64,000 nt of DNA from Actinacidiphila yanglinensis (GTDB lineage Bacteria; Actinomycetota; Actinomycetes; Streptomycetales; Streptomycetaceae), in assembly GCF_900107965.1 (NCBI RefSeq), contig NZ_FNVU01000014.1, positions 139,182 to 203,181 on the forward strand, in the 5' to 3' direction. Shown here in pieces: positions 49,266-57,385 of the stretch (positions are counted from its first letter, which is position 1; every line of letters begins with the position of its first letter). Below the pieces are notes generated by a model, which was given only the letters and a program-made list of their open reading frames with translations, had not been told where the DNA came from and made no database searches. A program made the position numbers and the translations under genes.

Positions 49266-50786
49266 TCATCCGTGGGTCGCGCCCGAGCCGGGTCGCCCGC
49301 CCGAACCCGACCGCAGGTCCGGGCCCGCATGCCCACCGCCGCCCGGGCGCACCGCGGTTCGGGGTCCCGCCCAGGCTGCCGCCAGCGCCACCACCGACAC
49401 CCCCACCAGCACCGCCACCGCCCAGCGCGCGGTCCCCGTACCGCCGCCGGCTCCGCCGTACCGCGTGCCGAGGTGCAGCGCGAGGGTGACCAGGGCGACG
49501 CCCAGCGCCGTCCCCAGGCCGCGTGCCATGTTCACCAGGCCGCCGCCGGTCCCGGACGCCTCGCGCGGGACGGCGCCCATGATCATCGCGTTGTTCGCCG
49601 GGGTGAAGGTGCCCAGGCCCAGGCCGACCACGGCGAGCACCACGGCCAGCGGGCCCACGGTCAGCGGCACCACGAGGAGCGCGGCCGTCGCGGCGGTGAA
49701 GGCGCCCGCGCCGAGCACGCACCGGCCGCGGTCGGACAGCCGCCGCGGCAGGACGCGGTCGGCGCCGGTCGCCGCGGCGGCGAACCCGGCCGGCAGCGCG
49801 GTGAGGACGAGCCCGGTGGTCAGCTCCGAGGAGCCGGACCCGGCAAGCACCACGGGCACGAGCACGAGGGGGCCGAAGAGCACCAGGTAGCCGCTGAGCG
49901 CGCCGGCCAGCCCGAACAGGATCGTGCGCCCCCGGACCAGCGCCAGGTCGAGCAGCGGTACGGCCGCCCGCCCCTGCCGGACCACGAAGCCCCAGCCGGC
50001 CGCCGCCGCGAGCACGAACAGGGACACGACCGCCCAGCCCGGCACCGGCAGGCCCGAGGCCGCCGACAGCCCCAGCAGGACGCCGCCGGTCGCGGCGCCG
50101 AGCAGGGCGAGCCCGGGCCAGTCGAAACCGCCGCCGCCGCGCCGCTCGCGGGTGCGCGGCAGCAGGTAGTGCCCGGCGACCAGGGCCACCACGCCGATCG
50201 GGACGTTCACGAAGAACACCCAGCGCCAGCCCAGCGTCGAGACCAGCACACCGCCGACCGTCGGGCCCAGCGCCAGGCCGAGCGCCTGGGCCGCGGCCTG
50301 GATCCCGAGCGCGGCCCGCATCCGCTCGCGCGGCGCGCTCGTGGTCACCAGCGCCACGCTGTTGGCCTGCATCAGCGCGGCGCCCACCGCCTGCGCCCCG
50401 CGGAAGAGCACCAGCGTCAGCAGCGAGGGCGCCAGCCCGCACACCGCCGAGGCGGCCGTGAACACGCCGAAGCCGTACAGGTAGAGCAGCTTGCGCCCGT
50501 ACGCGTCCGAGAGCCGTCCGGCCGGTACGAGCAGGGCGATCAGCACCAGCAGGTAGGCGAGCGACACCCACTCCACGGCGGCCGGCGACGCGTGGAACCC
50601 GTCGCGCAGCCGGCCATAGGTGAGGGTCACGATGCTCGCGTCGAGCTGCCCCATGAACGCGCCGAAGCACACGGTCGCGACGGCCAGCCGCCAGGCGTAC
50701 GGGCGCCGCCGCACGGCGTCGGGCCGGGCCCGCTCGTGCAGCAGCAGGCCGGGCCAGCCGGGCCGGGTGTCCACGCGCGTCGTCAC
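49266..50786 (-). CDS. MFS drug-efflux transporter (EmrB/QacA type)
   Basis: A 506-residue protein with about fourteen hydrophobic spans, the DHA2 layout. Motifs: FGAFMGQLDASIVTLTYGRL in helix 1, PAGRLSDAYGRKLLYLYGFG as motif A, ALGLALGPTVGGVLVSTLGW as the antiporter motif C, and RWVFFVNVPIGVVALVAGHY. The C-terminal 45 residues are Gly/Arg-rich and cytosolic. It should export drugs by proton exchange. The GTG start at 50786 is preceded by an operator-like dyad, and a MarR gene follows, a common resistance pair. Confidence 0.92.
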   Translation of the reverse strand: MTTRVDTRPGWPGLLLHERARPDAVRRRPYAWRLAVATVCFGAFMGQLDASIVTLTYGRLRDGFHASPAAVEWVSLAYLLVLIALLVPAGRLSDAYGRKLLYLYGFGVFTAASAVCGLAPSLLTLVLFRGAQAVGAALMQANSVALVTTSAPRERMRAALGIQAAAQALGLALGPTVGGVLVSTLGWRWVFFVNVPIGVVALVAGHYLLPRTRERRGGGGFDWPGLALLGAATGGVLLGLSAASGLPVPGWAVVSLFVLAAAAGWGFVVRQGRAAVPLLDLALVRGRTILFGLAGALSGYLVLFGPLVLVPVVLAGSGSSELTTGLVLTALPAGFAAAATGADRVLPRRLSDRGRCVLGAGAFTAATAALLVVPLTVGPLAVVLAVVGLGLGTFTPANNAMIMGAVPREASGTGGGLVNMARGLGTALGVALVTLALHLGTRYGGAGGGTGTARWAVAVLVGVSVVALAAAWAGPRTAVRPGGGGHAGPDLRSGSGGRPGSGATHG

Positions 50787-50806
50787 GCGTCCGAGGATAC
50801 ATCGGA

Positions 50807-50823
50807 CACCGAACTGTTCGGTG
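50807..50823. promoter_or_regulatory. Operator-like dyad ahead of the MFS exporter
   Basis: CACCGAA-CTG-TTCGGTG, a perfect 7-bp inverted repeat with a 3-bp centre. It lies 21 bases upstream of the exporter start codon and next to a TGTATCC sequence on the minus strand that could be the -10. Size and position suit a MarR-type site. Confidence 0.5.
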
Positions 50824-50948
50824 ACCGTCGGCGGGCTGGTGGATGACCGGGCGAGAACGGCGGCCCGGCGCGGGGCGAGCGGTCCGGGTGCCGCGCCGCC
50901 TGCCGGGGCGCTCCGCTCAGGCCGCGCCGGGCCGGGCGACCCGGCAGG

Positions 50949-52547
50949 TCACGGCGAGGGCGCGACCGCGAGGCCGCCGGCGATCGCCGCGCGGACGGTC
51001 GCGCCGCCGGCGTCCGGCCCGTCGCTGGCCCAGCAGACGTATCCGTCGGGGCGGACCAGCAGGGCGGCGGCGCCCGACGCACCGCCGTCCGTGGCGCGGA
51101 CGAGGTCCACCCGCGGTGGGAGCCGCAGGCCGGCCGGGAGGGCTCCGGCGAGATCGAGCAGGACCGCGTGCCCCGCCGCGAGCAGCGCCGGTACCCGGGT
51201 GGGTCCGGCCTCGGTGGCCAGCTCGACGTCGGGCACCCGCTGCCCGGTGAGCGGGTGGTCGCCGGGCAGCGGGTAGCTCAGCGCGAGACCGGACATCAGC
51301 CCCGCGAGGTGGCGGTTGGTGTCGGGCAGCCGCAGCAGCTCGGTGACGATGTCGCGCAGCGCGGCCAGGCCCGCGCCCGGGTCCGGGTCGGCCAGCACGC
51401 CCTGGGCGGAGGTGTGGTGCAGGACGCGGGCACCGGCCGGGTGCCGTTCGGCGTGGTAGCTGTCCAGGAGTCCGCCCGGTGCGCGGCCCTGGAGGGTCGC
51501 GGCCAGTTTCCAGCCCAGGTTGAAGGCGTCCTGGATGCCGAGGTTGAGGCCCTGGCCGCCCAGCGGCGGGTGGATGTGGGCGGCGTCGCCCGCGAACAGC
51601 ACCCGTCCCAGCCGGTACCGCTCCACCTGCCGGGCGGCGTCGCTGAACCGGGAGGAGTTGTCGACGGCGCCCAGGACCACCTCCGGGCCGTAGACGGCGC
51701 GCAGCGCGTCGGCGATCTCCTCCCGGCCGACCGTGGCGGGCAGGTCGCGGACGGCGTCCGACCCGTCGACCCGCCCGGCGGTGAGGCGGTACCGGTCGCC
51801 GCCGAGCGGGACCAGCATGGCCCAGTGGCCGCCCGCGCGGCGGACGAGGGTGCTGATGTGCCCCATCTCCCGCGGCACCAGCGGCGACACCGCCGGCAGC
51901 CGGATGTCGGCCAGCAGCGCCCGGCGGGTCCCGGGCGTGCCCGGGAAGGGCAGGGCGAGGAGTTTCCGCACCGTGCTGTGGCCGCCGTCGCAGGCCACCA
52001 GGAAGCGCGCCCGCGCCCGCAGGCCCTCCGCCGCCACGGCGACGCCGTCGTCGTCCTGCTCGACCCCGGTGACCGCGGCGCCGCGCACCACCCGGGCGCC
52101 GGCGCGGACCGCCCGCTCCTCCAGCACCCTCTCGACCTCCCCCTGCGGGACCGCGATCGGGAAGGGGTGCCTGGTCCGCCACGGGGTGCAGTCCAGGGCG
52201 ACCGGCAGGGCCGCGAAGTGCCCGCCGACCGGCGCGCGCGGCAGGGCCACCTCCAGCAGCGGCTCCAGCAGCCCGCGCGCCTCCAGCAGTTCGGCGGTAC
52301 GCGGCTGGATCGCACCGCCCTTCACCTGCTCGACGCGCCGCGGCAGCTTCTCCAGCACCACGGTGCCGACCCCCGCCAGCGCCAGCTCGTACGCCAGCAT
52401 CAGCCCGGTCGGGCCCGCGCCCGCGATCAGGACCTCGGTCGTGATCCGTTCGCGATTCCGCTCCCGATTCCGCTCTCGTCCGGCATCGTCCCGCCCCCTC
52501 GTCGTCCCGGCCCCGCCGCAGGGGCCTCGTTCCTCGCCTCGGGGCAA
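50949..52547 (-). CDS. FAD-dependent aromatic monooxygenase (PheA/TfdB, polyketide-hydroxylase type)
   Basis: About 532 residues. FAD-binding motifs are intact: TEVLIAGAGPTGLMLAYELA near residue 36 (GxGxxG), FLVACDGGHSTVRKLLAL (DG motif) near 190, and VLFAGDAAHIHPPLGGQGLN (GD motif) near 325, followed by LNLGIQDAFNLGWKLAATL. The C-terminal 130 residues are a thioredoxin-like domain as in phenol hydroxylases and the tetracycline/anthracycline oxygenases. The start is uncertain: a TTG at 52547 is the only upstream candidate, it lacks a clear ribosome-binding site, and a TATACC element sits directly before it. The first 33 residues (Arg-rich, repeating N-R-E-R) may not be translated. It is divergent from the TetR gene, its likely regulator. 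Confidence 0.88.
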   Translation of the reverse strand: MPRGEERGPCGGAGTTRGRDDAGRERNRERNRERITTEVLIAGAGPTGLMLAYELALAGVGTVVLEKLPRRVEQVKGGAIQPRTAELLEARGLLEPLLEVALPRAPVGGHFAALPVALDCTPWRTRHPFPIAVPQGEVERVLEERAVRAGARVVRGAAVTGVEQDDDGVAVAAEGLRARARFLVACDGGHSTVRKLLALPFPGTPGTRRALLADIRLPAVSPLVPREMGHISTLVRRAGGHWAMLVPLGGDRYRLTAGRVDGSDAVRDLPATVGREEIADALRAVYGPEVVLGAVDNSSRFSDAARQVERYRLGRVLFAGDAAHIHPPLGGQGLNLGIQDAFNLGWKLAATLQGRAPGGLLDSYHAERHPAGARVLHHTSAQGVLADPDPGAGLAALRDIVTELLRLPDTNRHLAGLMSGLALSYPLPGDHPLTGQRVPDVELATEAGPTRVPALLAAGHAVLLDLAGALPAGLRLPPRVDLVRATDGGASGAAALLVRPDGYVCWASDGPDAGGATVRAAIAGGLAVAPSP

Positions 52548-52560
52548 AGGTATACCAGAT

Positions 52561-52589
52561 GCAGAAATATCCCGGGTGCGGCTTTCTGC
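52561..52589. promoter_or_regulatory. Inverted repeat in the monooxygenase/TetR divergent promoter
   Basis: GCAGAAA (52561-52567) and TTTCTGC (52583-52589) are a perfect 7-bp inverted repeat with 15 bases between, within the 54-base gap of the divergent genes. Location and symmetry suit a TetR-type operator controlling both. Confidence 0.6.
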
Positions 52590-52601
52590 TACGGTGGCGC
52601 C

Positions 52602-53243
52602 GTGGACGGACAGCCAGGGCTACGGGAACGAAAGAAGCTGCGGACCCACGCGGCGATCTCCGACGCGGCGATCGCGCTGTTCCTCGCACACGGCTTCCAG
52701 CAGGTCTCGGTGGCGCAGGTGGCCGAGGCGGCCGAGGTGTCCAAGCGGACGCTGTTCGCCTACTTCCCGTCCAAGGAGGACCTCGTCGTCCACCGCCTCG
52801 CCGACCACGAGACGGAGCTCGCCCGCGTCGTCCGCGCCCGCCCGGCGCGGACCGCGCCGCTGGCCGCGGTGCGCGCGAACTTCCTCGACGGGCTGGCCCG
52901 GCGGGACCCGTTCACCGGGCTCAACGACGTGCCCCAGGCACTCGGACTGCTGCGGATGATCCTCGGCACACCCTCGCTGGTGGCGCGGATGGAGGGGTTC
53001 AGGACCGGCGCCGAGCGCGCGCTCGCCGAGGCCCTGCGGGAGACGGCCGGCATCTCCGAACCCACCGCGCGGCTGGCCGCCGTCCAGATCGTCGCGGTCC
53101 ACTGGGCGCTGGCCCTGGACAACGCCGCGCGCATGGCCGGCGGGGAGCCGGCCGACGCGCGCCACCCGGGTGCGGTCGCCGACGCGGACCTCGCGTTCGG
53201 GCTGCTGGAGCACGGTCTGGGGGACCTCAGCGGTCGGTCGTGA
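52602..53243 (+). CDS. TetR-family transcription regulator
   Basis: A 213-residue repressor starting at GTG (VDGQPGLRERKKLRTHAAIS). Residues 10-58 hold the TetR helix-turn-helix: ISDAAIALFLAHGFQQVSVA, QVAEAAEVSKRTLFAYFPSK and EDLVVHRLADHE. The C-terminal ligand-binding part is all-helical and variable. The ligand is unknown; with a flavin hydroxylase opposite, an aromatic compound is plausible. It is separated from the monooxygenase by only 54 bases containing one inverted repeat, so coordinated repression is expected. Confidence 0.93.
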   Translation: MDGQPGLRERKKLRTHAAISDAAIALFLAHGFQQVSVAQVAEAAEVSKRTLFAYFPSKEDLVVHRLADHETELARVVRARPARTAPLAAVRANFLDGLARRDPFTGLNDVPQALGLLRMILGTPSLVARMEGFRTGAERALAEALRETAGISEPTARLAAVQIVAVHWALALDNAARMAGGEPADARHPGAVADADLAFGLLEHGLGDLSGRS

Positions 53244-53319
53244 CGACGAAACCGGCGTGCCGCCGCGGGCTGCCGTTACGATCCTGGGGAATCGAACAAC
53301 CGGGCGGAGGAGAGAACGC

Positions 53320-53862
53320 GTGAGCAGCAGGCCAGACCTGGTCGGTGTCGTCGGGTCCGCGCGGGCCCTGGGCTCCCTGGCGGCACTGTCGGGAGCGGTC
53401 GGGGCGCTGCCCGTGCTGCTCGGGCACACCAAGGGGTTGAACGGCACGGTGGTGGCGGTGATCGGGGTGCTGCTGTTCGGCATACCCTGCGCCTGGTTCG
53501 CCGGGCCGCGGCGCGCCTGGTACCGGGCCCGGCTGGAGGCGGCGGTGCCCGCGCCGGACGGCTCGGTGGTGACGGCGCCGGAGGACACCTTCGAGCGCGT
53601 CACCCGCCCGATGACGTCGACGGTGGTCGTGACGATCGGCGTCGGGCTGCTCATCGCCTGCACCACCGGGGTCCCCGCGGGACTCGTGCTCACCGGGGTC
53701 GGCGCGGGCCTGCTGATCCAGGCCCGCTGGGTCGCGCGCCAGGAGCGGGTGAAGGGCGTACGGCTGCTCTGCCCGGCCTCCCCCGGCCGGGTCGCGGCCG
53801 ACGACCCGCACCTGTCCGCCTACCAGGAGGTGCCCTTCTACACGGTGCCCGCGCGGGCCTGA
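53320..53862 (+). CDS. Small membrane protein of unknown function
   Basis: A 180-residue protein from GTG at 53320, behind GGAGGAGAG. It has four hydrophobic segments: ALGSLAALSGAVGALPVLLG, TVVAVIGVLLFGIPCAWFAG, TVVVTIGVGLLIACTTGVPA and LVLTGVGAGLLIQARWVA. A polar loop lies between the second and third, and a soluble C-terminal tail of about 45 residues contains two short proline-rich stretches. No domain is recognised. It follows the TetR gene by 76 bases on the same strand and converges on the GH2 gene. Its role is unknown. Confidence 0.72.
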   Translation: MSSRPDLVGVVGSARALGSLAALSGAVGALPVLLGHTKGLNGTVVAVIGVLLFGIPCAWFAGPRRAWYRARLEAAVPAPDGSVVTAPEDTFERVTRPMTSTVVVTIGVGLLIACTTGVPAGLVLTGVGAGLLIQARWVARQERVKGVRLLCPASPGRVAADDPHLSAYQEVPFYTVPARA

Positions 53863-53952
53863 CCCCGCGCGGCGCGACCCGCGGGTCCGGGCGCCGGTGC
53901 CCGGCCTCGTTCCGGCGGTGCCCCGGCGCCTTCAGACGGTGTGCCGCAGCGT

Positions 53953-55905
53953 TCAGGCGGCGTCCGGCGCGGCGCCGTCCCCCTTCTCCCCGGTGACGAT
54001 CTCGCTGATCGACTCCAGCGGCAGCTTCGGTGAACCGTCCGAGAAGAGCAGGCCGTTGGTCTCCTGGGCGGTGTCCATGAACTGCGTGTAGCAGAAGCCC
54101 GCCACCAGCGGGCTGTCCCGCAGCGCGGCGAACATCTCCCGCAGCAGTGCCGCGTACTGCGTGTCGGAGCTGGTGTACGTGTACGCGAAGTCGCCCTCGT
54201 CGGCGCGCAGCGAGAGCCCGCCGAACTCGGTGATCATCAGCGGGGCGTCGCCCGCGGCGAACCGCTCGGCCTGCCGCGCGGTGAGCGTGAGCGCGCGGCC
54301 GGACGGGCTCCGGCCGGACAGGACCGCGGCGAAGGCGGCCGCGTCGCCGTAGCGCGCGGTCAGTCGGGCCGGGTCGGCGGTGTAGTCGTGCACGCCGAGG
54401 ATGTCGCTGTCGGTGTGCTCCCAGCCCTCGTTGGAGATGACCGGACGGGTGGGGTCGAGGGCGCGGGTGAGGTTGGCCAGCGCGACGGAGAAGTGCAGCT
54501 GCGCGGGATCGCGGGCGAGGTCGGTGACGCCCCAGCTCTCGTTGATCGGCACCCAGGTGACCACGCTCGGGTGGCTGCGGTCGCGCCGGACCAGGTCCAG
54601 CCACTCCCGGGTCAGCGAATCGGCCGCCTCCGCGCAGAAGTCGTACGTCGCGGCGGTCTCGCCCCACACCAGCAGGCCGAGCCGGTCCGCCCAGTACAGG
54701 AACCGCGGGTCCTCCGCCTTCTGGTGGACGCGGGTCGCGTTGAAGCCCATCGCCTTGGTCAGCTCGACCTCGCGGCGCAGCTCCCCGGTGCCGGTGCTGG
54801 CGAGCAGGGTCCGCGGGCGGTAGCCCTGGTTGAGCACGGAGCGGACGAAGTAGGGACGGCCGTTGAGGAGGAAGGCACCGTGCCCGACGCCCACGTCGCG
54901 CACGCCCACGTAGCTCTCCACCCGGTCCACCAGGCCACCGGTGCCCGCCGGTTCGCCGTGGTCCGCCGCCCCACCGCGGTCCTCGCCGCGGTCCTCGCCG
55001 CCGCCCGCGAGGTCGCCCTCCTCGACGGTCGCGAGGTCGCGCACCGTGACCCGCGCGTCGAGCAGCACCGGGTGCTCGGGCGACCACAGCACCTGCTCCC
55101 GGTCGATCCCGTTGCGCAGCGCGGGGATCGGCACGTCGATCCGGGCCCGGCGGCCGCCGACCACGGTCGAGGTACCGGCCAGCACGTGGTCGCCGCGGCT
55201 GATCACGACGTCCACGGCGAGCGGGCGGGCCGGCGGCCGGGCCAGCGTGACCTCGGCGGTCACGCCGTGCGCGGGATCGGTGGTCCAGGCCAGGCCGGCG
55301 ACGTGCTGCGCCGGCACGGACTCGGCCCACACGCTCTGCCAGATGCCGGTGGTCCGCTCGTACCAGACCGCGTGCGGGCGTTCCTGCCAGTCCTGCTTGC
55401 CGCGCGGCTGCGCGAGGTCGGCCGGGTCGTCCTCGGCGCGGACCACGAGGACGTGCTCGGCCGCGCCGGGCCGCAGCGCGTCGGTCACGTCGGCGGTGAA
55501 CGGCGCCTGGCCGCCGACGTGTTCGGCCACCAGCCAGCCGTCGAGCCAGACCCGGGCGCGGTGGTCCACGGCGCCGAAGTGGATCAGCGACCGGCGTGCC
55601 GCGGCGCCGGACCCGGGGGCCGGGTCGGGGACCAGGACGTCGTGCGGGACGCTCCGGCGGTACCAGACCACCGGGTGCCGACCGGTCTCGCCGATCCCGG
55701 ACGCCGGTGCCTCCGGCGGGAAGGGCACGGTGATCCGCCGGTCGAACGGGTCGCTGCCCGCGGACCCGTCCGGCGCGAACCACGCCTCGCGCTCGCCGAC
55801 CGCCGCGTCGTCGTACCCGAAGTCCCACCCGCCGTCCAGGCTGCTCCACTGCTCCCGGCAGAGCATCGGCCGCGGATACGACCCGTCCTGCTCGCTCGCC
55901 CTCAC
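53953..55905 (-). CDS. Glycoside hydrolase family 2 enzyme (beta-galactosidase/beta-glucuronidase type)
   Basis: A 650-residue enzyme starting at the GTG at 55905 behind AAGGAGGAG, with no signal peptide, so cytosolic. The N-terminal sugar-binding sandwich includes SSLDGGWDFGYDDAAVGERE and WYRRSVPHDVLVPDPAPGSG. The immunoglobulin-like middle domain follows, then a TIM barrel: VRSVLNQGYRPRTLLASTGT, VELTKAMGFNATRVHQKAED, TWVPINESWGVTDLARDP with the acid/base Glu near 453, and APLMITEFGGLSLRADEG with the nucleophile Glu near 558. Both catalytic Glu are present. It probably cleaves oligosaccharides imported by the ABC system at 57386-60604. It is divergent from a LacI-type regulator whose operator lies between them. 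Confidence 0.93.
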   Translation of the reverse strand: MRASEQDGSYPRPMLCREQWSSLDGGWDFGYDDAAVGEREAWFAPDGSAGSDPFDRRITVPFPPEAPASGIGETGRHPVVWYRRSVPHDVLVPDPAPGSGAAARRSLIHFGAVDHRARVWLDGWLVAEHVGGQAPFTADVTDALRPGAAEHVLVVRAEDDPADLAQPRGKQDWQERPHAVWYERTTGIWQSVWAESVPAQHVAGLAWTTDPAHGVTAEVTLARPPARPLAVDVVISRGDHVLAGTSTVVGGRRARIDVPIPALRNGIDREQVLWSPEHPVLLDARVTVRDLATVEEGDLAGGGEDRGEDRGGAADHGEPAGTGGLVDRVESYVGVRDVGVGHGAFLLNGRPYFVRSVLNQGYRPRTLLASTGTGELRREVELTKAMGFNATRVHQKAEDPRFLYWADRLGLLVWGETAATYDFCAEAADSLTREWLDLVRRDRSHPSVVTWVPINESWGVTDLARDPAQLHFSVALANLTRALDPTRPVISNEGWEHTDSDILGVHDYTADPARLTARYGDAAAFAAVLSGRSPSGRALTLTARQAERFAAGDAPLMITEFGGLSLRADEGDFAYTYTSSDTQYAALLREMFAALRDSPLVAGFCYTQFMDTAQETNGLLFSDGSPKLPLESISEIVTGEKGDGAAPDAA

Positions 55906-55949
55906 GGCTCCTCCTTCTGCCTGCCCGGCAACGGGCGTCGTAAGATTCG

Positions 55950-55969
55950 TGTGATCACGCGTGATCACA
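55950..55969. promoter_or_regulatory. Perfect 20-bp palindrome made of two GTGATCAC units
   Basis: Each 8-bp GTGATCAC is itself palindromic. Two copies joined by GC, with matching outer T and A, form a perfect 20-bp dyad 45 bases upstream of the GH2 start. It is unlike the neighbouring LacI site and may bind a second regulator. Confidence 0.55.
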
Positions 55970-55994
55970 GCGGGCGTCCAGCTTGAGCGATTGT

Positions 55995-56008
55995 TTGCAA
56001 CGATGCAA
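55995..56008. promoter_or_regulatory. LacI-type operator 1 (GH2/lacI divergent region)
   Basis: TTGCAACGATGCAA, a 14-bp near-perfect dyad with the central CG typical of LacI-family sites. It closely matches the site at 57313-57326. Confidence 0.7.
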
Positions 56009-56061
56009 GAGGCAGTGTCCCGAGCGGGCGCGACCAGACCCGACCCGAGGGGGGACATCCG

Positions 56062-57129
56062 GTGGCCAGAGTTCGAATGCGCGACGTGGCCGAGCACGCG
56101 GGCGTCTCGGTGCGCACCGTGTCCAACGTGGTCAGCGGATACACGCACGTCAGCGACGCCACCCGGGCCCGGGTGCAGCGCTCGCTCGACGAGCTCGGCT
56201 ACAAGATGGACTACCTCGCGCGCGGCCTGCGTTCGGGCCGCACCGGGTTCGTCGCGCTGGCCGTGCCGTTCCTCGTGGAGCCGTACTTCGCCGCGCTCGC
56301 CCAGGCCGTCATCCAGGCCGCGGCCCGGCGCGGCATCACCGTGCTCGTGGAGTCCACCGGGGGCGACCGCGAGGTGGAACGGCGCATCCTGGCCGGCGGG
56401 TTGACCAATGTCGCGGACGGCGTGCTGTTCAGCGCGCTCACCGCGCCGGCCGCCGACGTGCCGCCGGCCGGCCCGGACTTCCCCCTGGTCATGCTGGGCG
56501 AGCACAACGTCTCGGACCACCTGCCGCGGGTCGGCATCGACAACGTCGCCGCCGCCCGCACCGCGGTGGAGCACCTGCTCGCGCAGGGCTGCCGCCGGAT
56601 CGTCGCGCTCGGCCGCAACGGCAGCGAGAACGGCCGGCAGCGCGCCGAGGGCTACCAGCAGGCGCTGTCCGCGGCCGGCGTGCGACGGGTGAACTGGCTG
56701 GTGGAGCCGGTGGACGACTGGACCCGGGAGCACGGCTACGCGACCGTGCGGCGGCTGCTGGAGGGCAGCGGACCGCTGCCGGACGCGATCTTCGCCTTCA
56801 ACGACGCGCTCGCGGTGGGCGCGCTGCGTGCGCTGGACGCCTCGGGGGTCCGGGTGCCGGACGAGGTCGCGGTGGTGGGCGTGGACGACATCCCGGAGAG
56901 CGCGTACACCCACCCCCCGCTGACCTCGATCGCCCCCGACCTGGACGTGATCGCCGAGCGCGCGCTCGGCCTGCTGGACGCGCAGACGCGCGCGGCGGGC
57001 AGGACCGGGACCGGCGACGCCGCCGAAGGGGCCCCCGACGCGGACGCGGACTGGCACGGCCCGTCGGAGGCCACCCCGTTCCGCCTCGTGGTGCGCGAGT
57101 CCTCGCTGCGCCCGGCCCCGGCGCCGTAA
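56062..57129 (+). CDS. LacI-family transcription regulator of the glycan locus
   Basis: A 355-residue repressor from GTG at 56062. The HTH and hinge helix lie at residues 4-60 (MRDVAEHAGVSVRTVSNVVS, TRARVQRSLDELGYKMDYLA). The periplasmic-binding-protein-like ligand domain follows: TGFVALAVPFLVEPYFAALA, GITVLVESTGGDREVERRIL, GIDNVAAARTAVEHLLAQGC, DAIFAFNDALAVGALRALDA and VAVVGVDDIPESAYTHPPLT. It should bind a sugar from the substrate of the adjacent GH2 enzyme and importer. Nearly the same 14-bp operator precedes both the GH2/lacI region and the ABC importer, supporting a local regulon with autoregulation. Confidence 0.94.
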   Translation: MARVRMRDVAEHAGVSVRTVSNVVSGYTHVSDATRARVQRSLDELGYKMDYLARGLRSGRTGFVALAVPFLVEPYFAALAQAVIQAAARRGITVLVESTGGDREVERRILAGGLTNVADGVLFSALTAPAADVPPAGPDFPLVMLGEHNVSDHLPRVGIDNVAAARTAVEHLLAQGCRRIVALGRNGSENGRQRAEGYQQALSAAGVRRVNWLVEPVDDWTREHGYATVRRLLEGSGPLPDAIFAFNDALAVGALRALDASGVRVPDEVAVVGVDDIPESAYTHPPLTSIAPDLDVIAERALGLLDAQTRAAGRTGTGDAAEGAPDADADWHGPSEATPFRLVVRESSLRPAPAP

Positions 57130-57312
57130 CTCCGCCCGGCCCGGCGACGCACATCCCGACGGTCGCGGCGGCGTACGGCCCCCGCGCGGGTCCGTCCGCG
57201 GCCCCGCTCCCCCGCGGCCGCCCCACATCCGGCCCGCATCCGGCCCGCACCTGCCGCGGCCTCGCCGGCCCGACGCCGCTCGTGGCCGCCGCAGGGACTT
57301 GTCGCCGATCTA

Positions 57313-57326
57313 TTGCAACGTTGAAA
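57313..57326. promoter_or_regulatory. LacI-type operator 2 (upstream of sugar ABC importer)
   Basis: TTGCAACGTTGAAA matches operator 1 at 12 of 14 positions and keeps the central CG. It lies 60 bases upstream of the solute-binding-protein start, where a repressor would block the importer promoter. Confidence 0.7.
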
Positions 57327-57385
57327 ATCCTATGTCAGGGTCTCCCGCATCGAGTTCACATCGACGTGACGAGGTGAGTACGCCT

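Noticed and set aside
50917..52689. Alternative minus-strand frame of 590 codons over the monooxygenase
   Set aside because: It lacks the FAD motifs, which are all in the 50949-52547 frame.
55950..55969. CRP-type binding site
   Set aside because: TGTGA and TCACA are present but separated by 10 rather than 6 bases, so it does not fit the CRP spacing.
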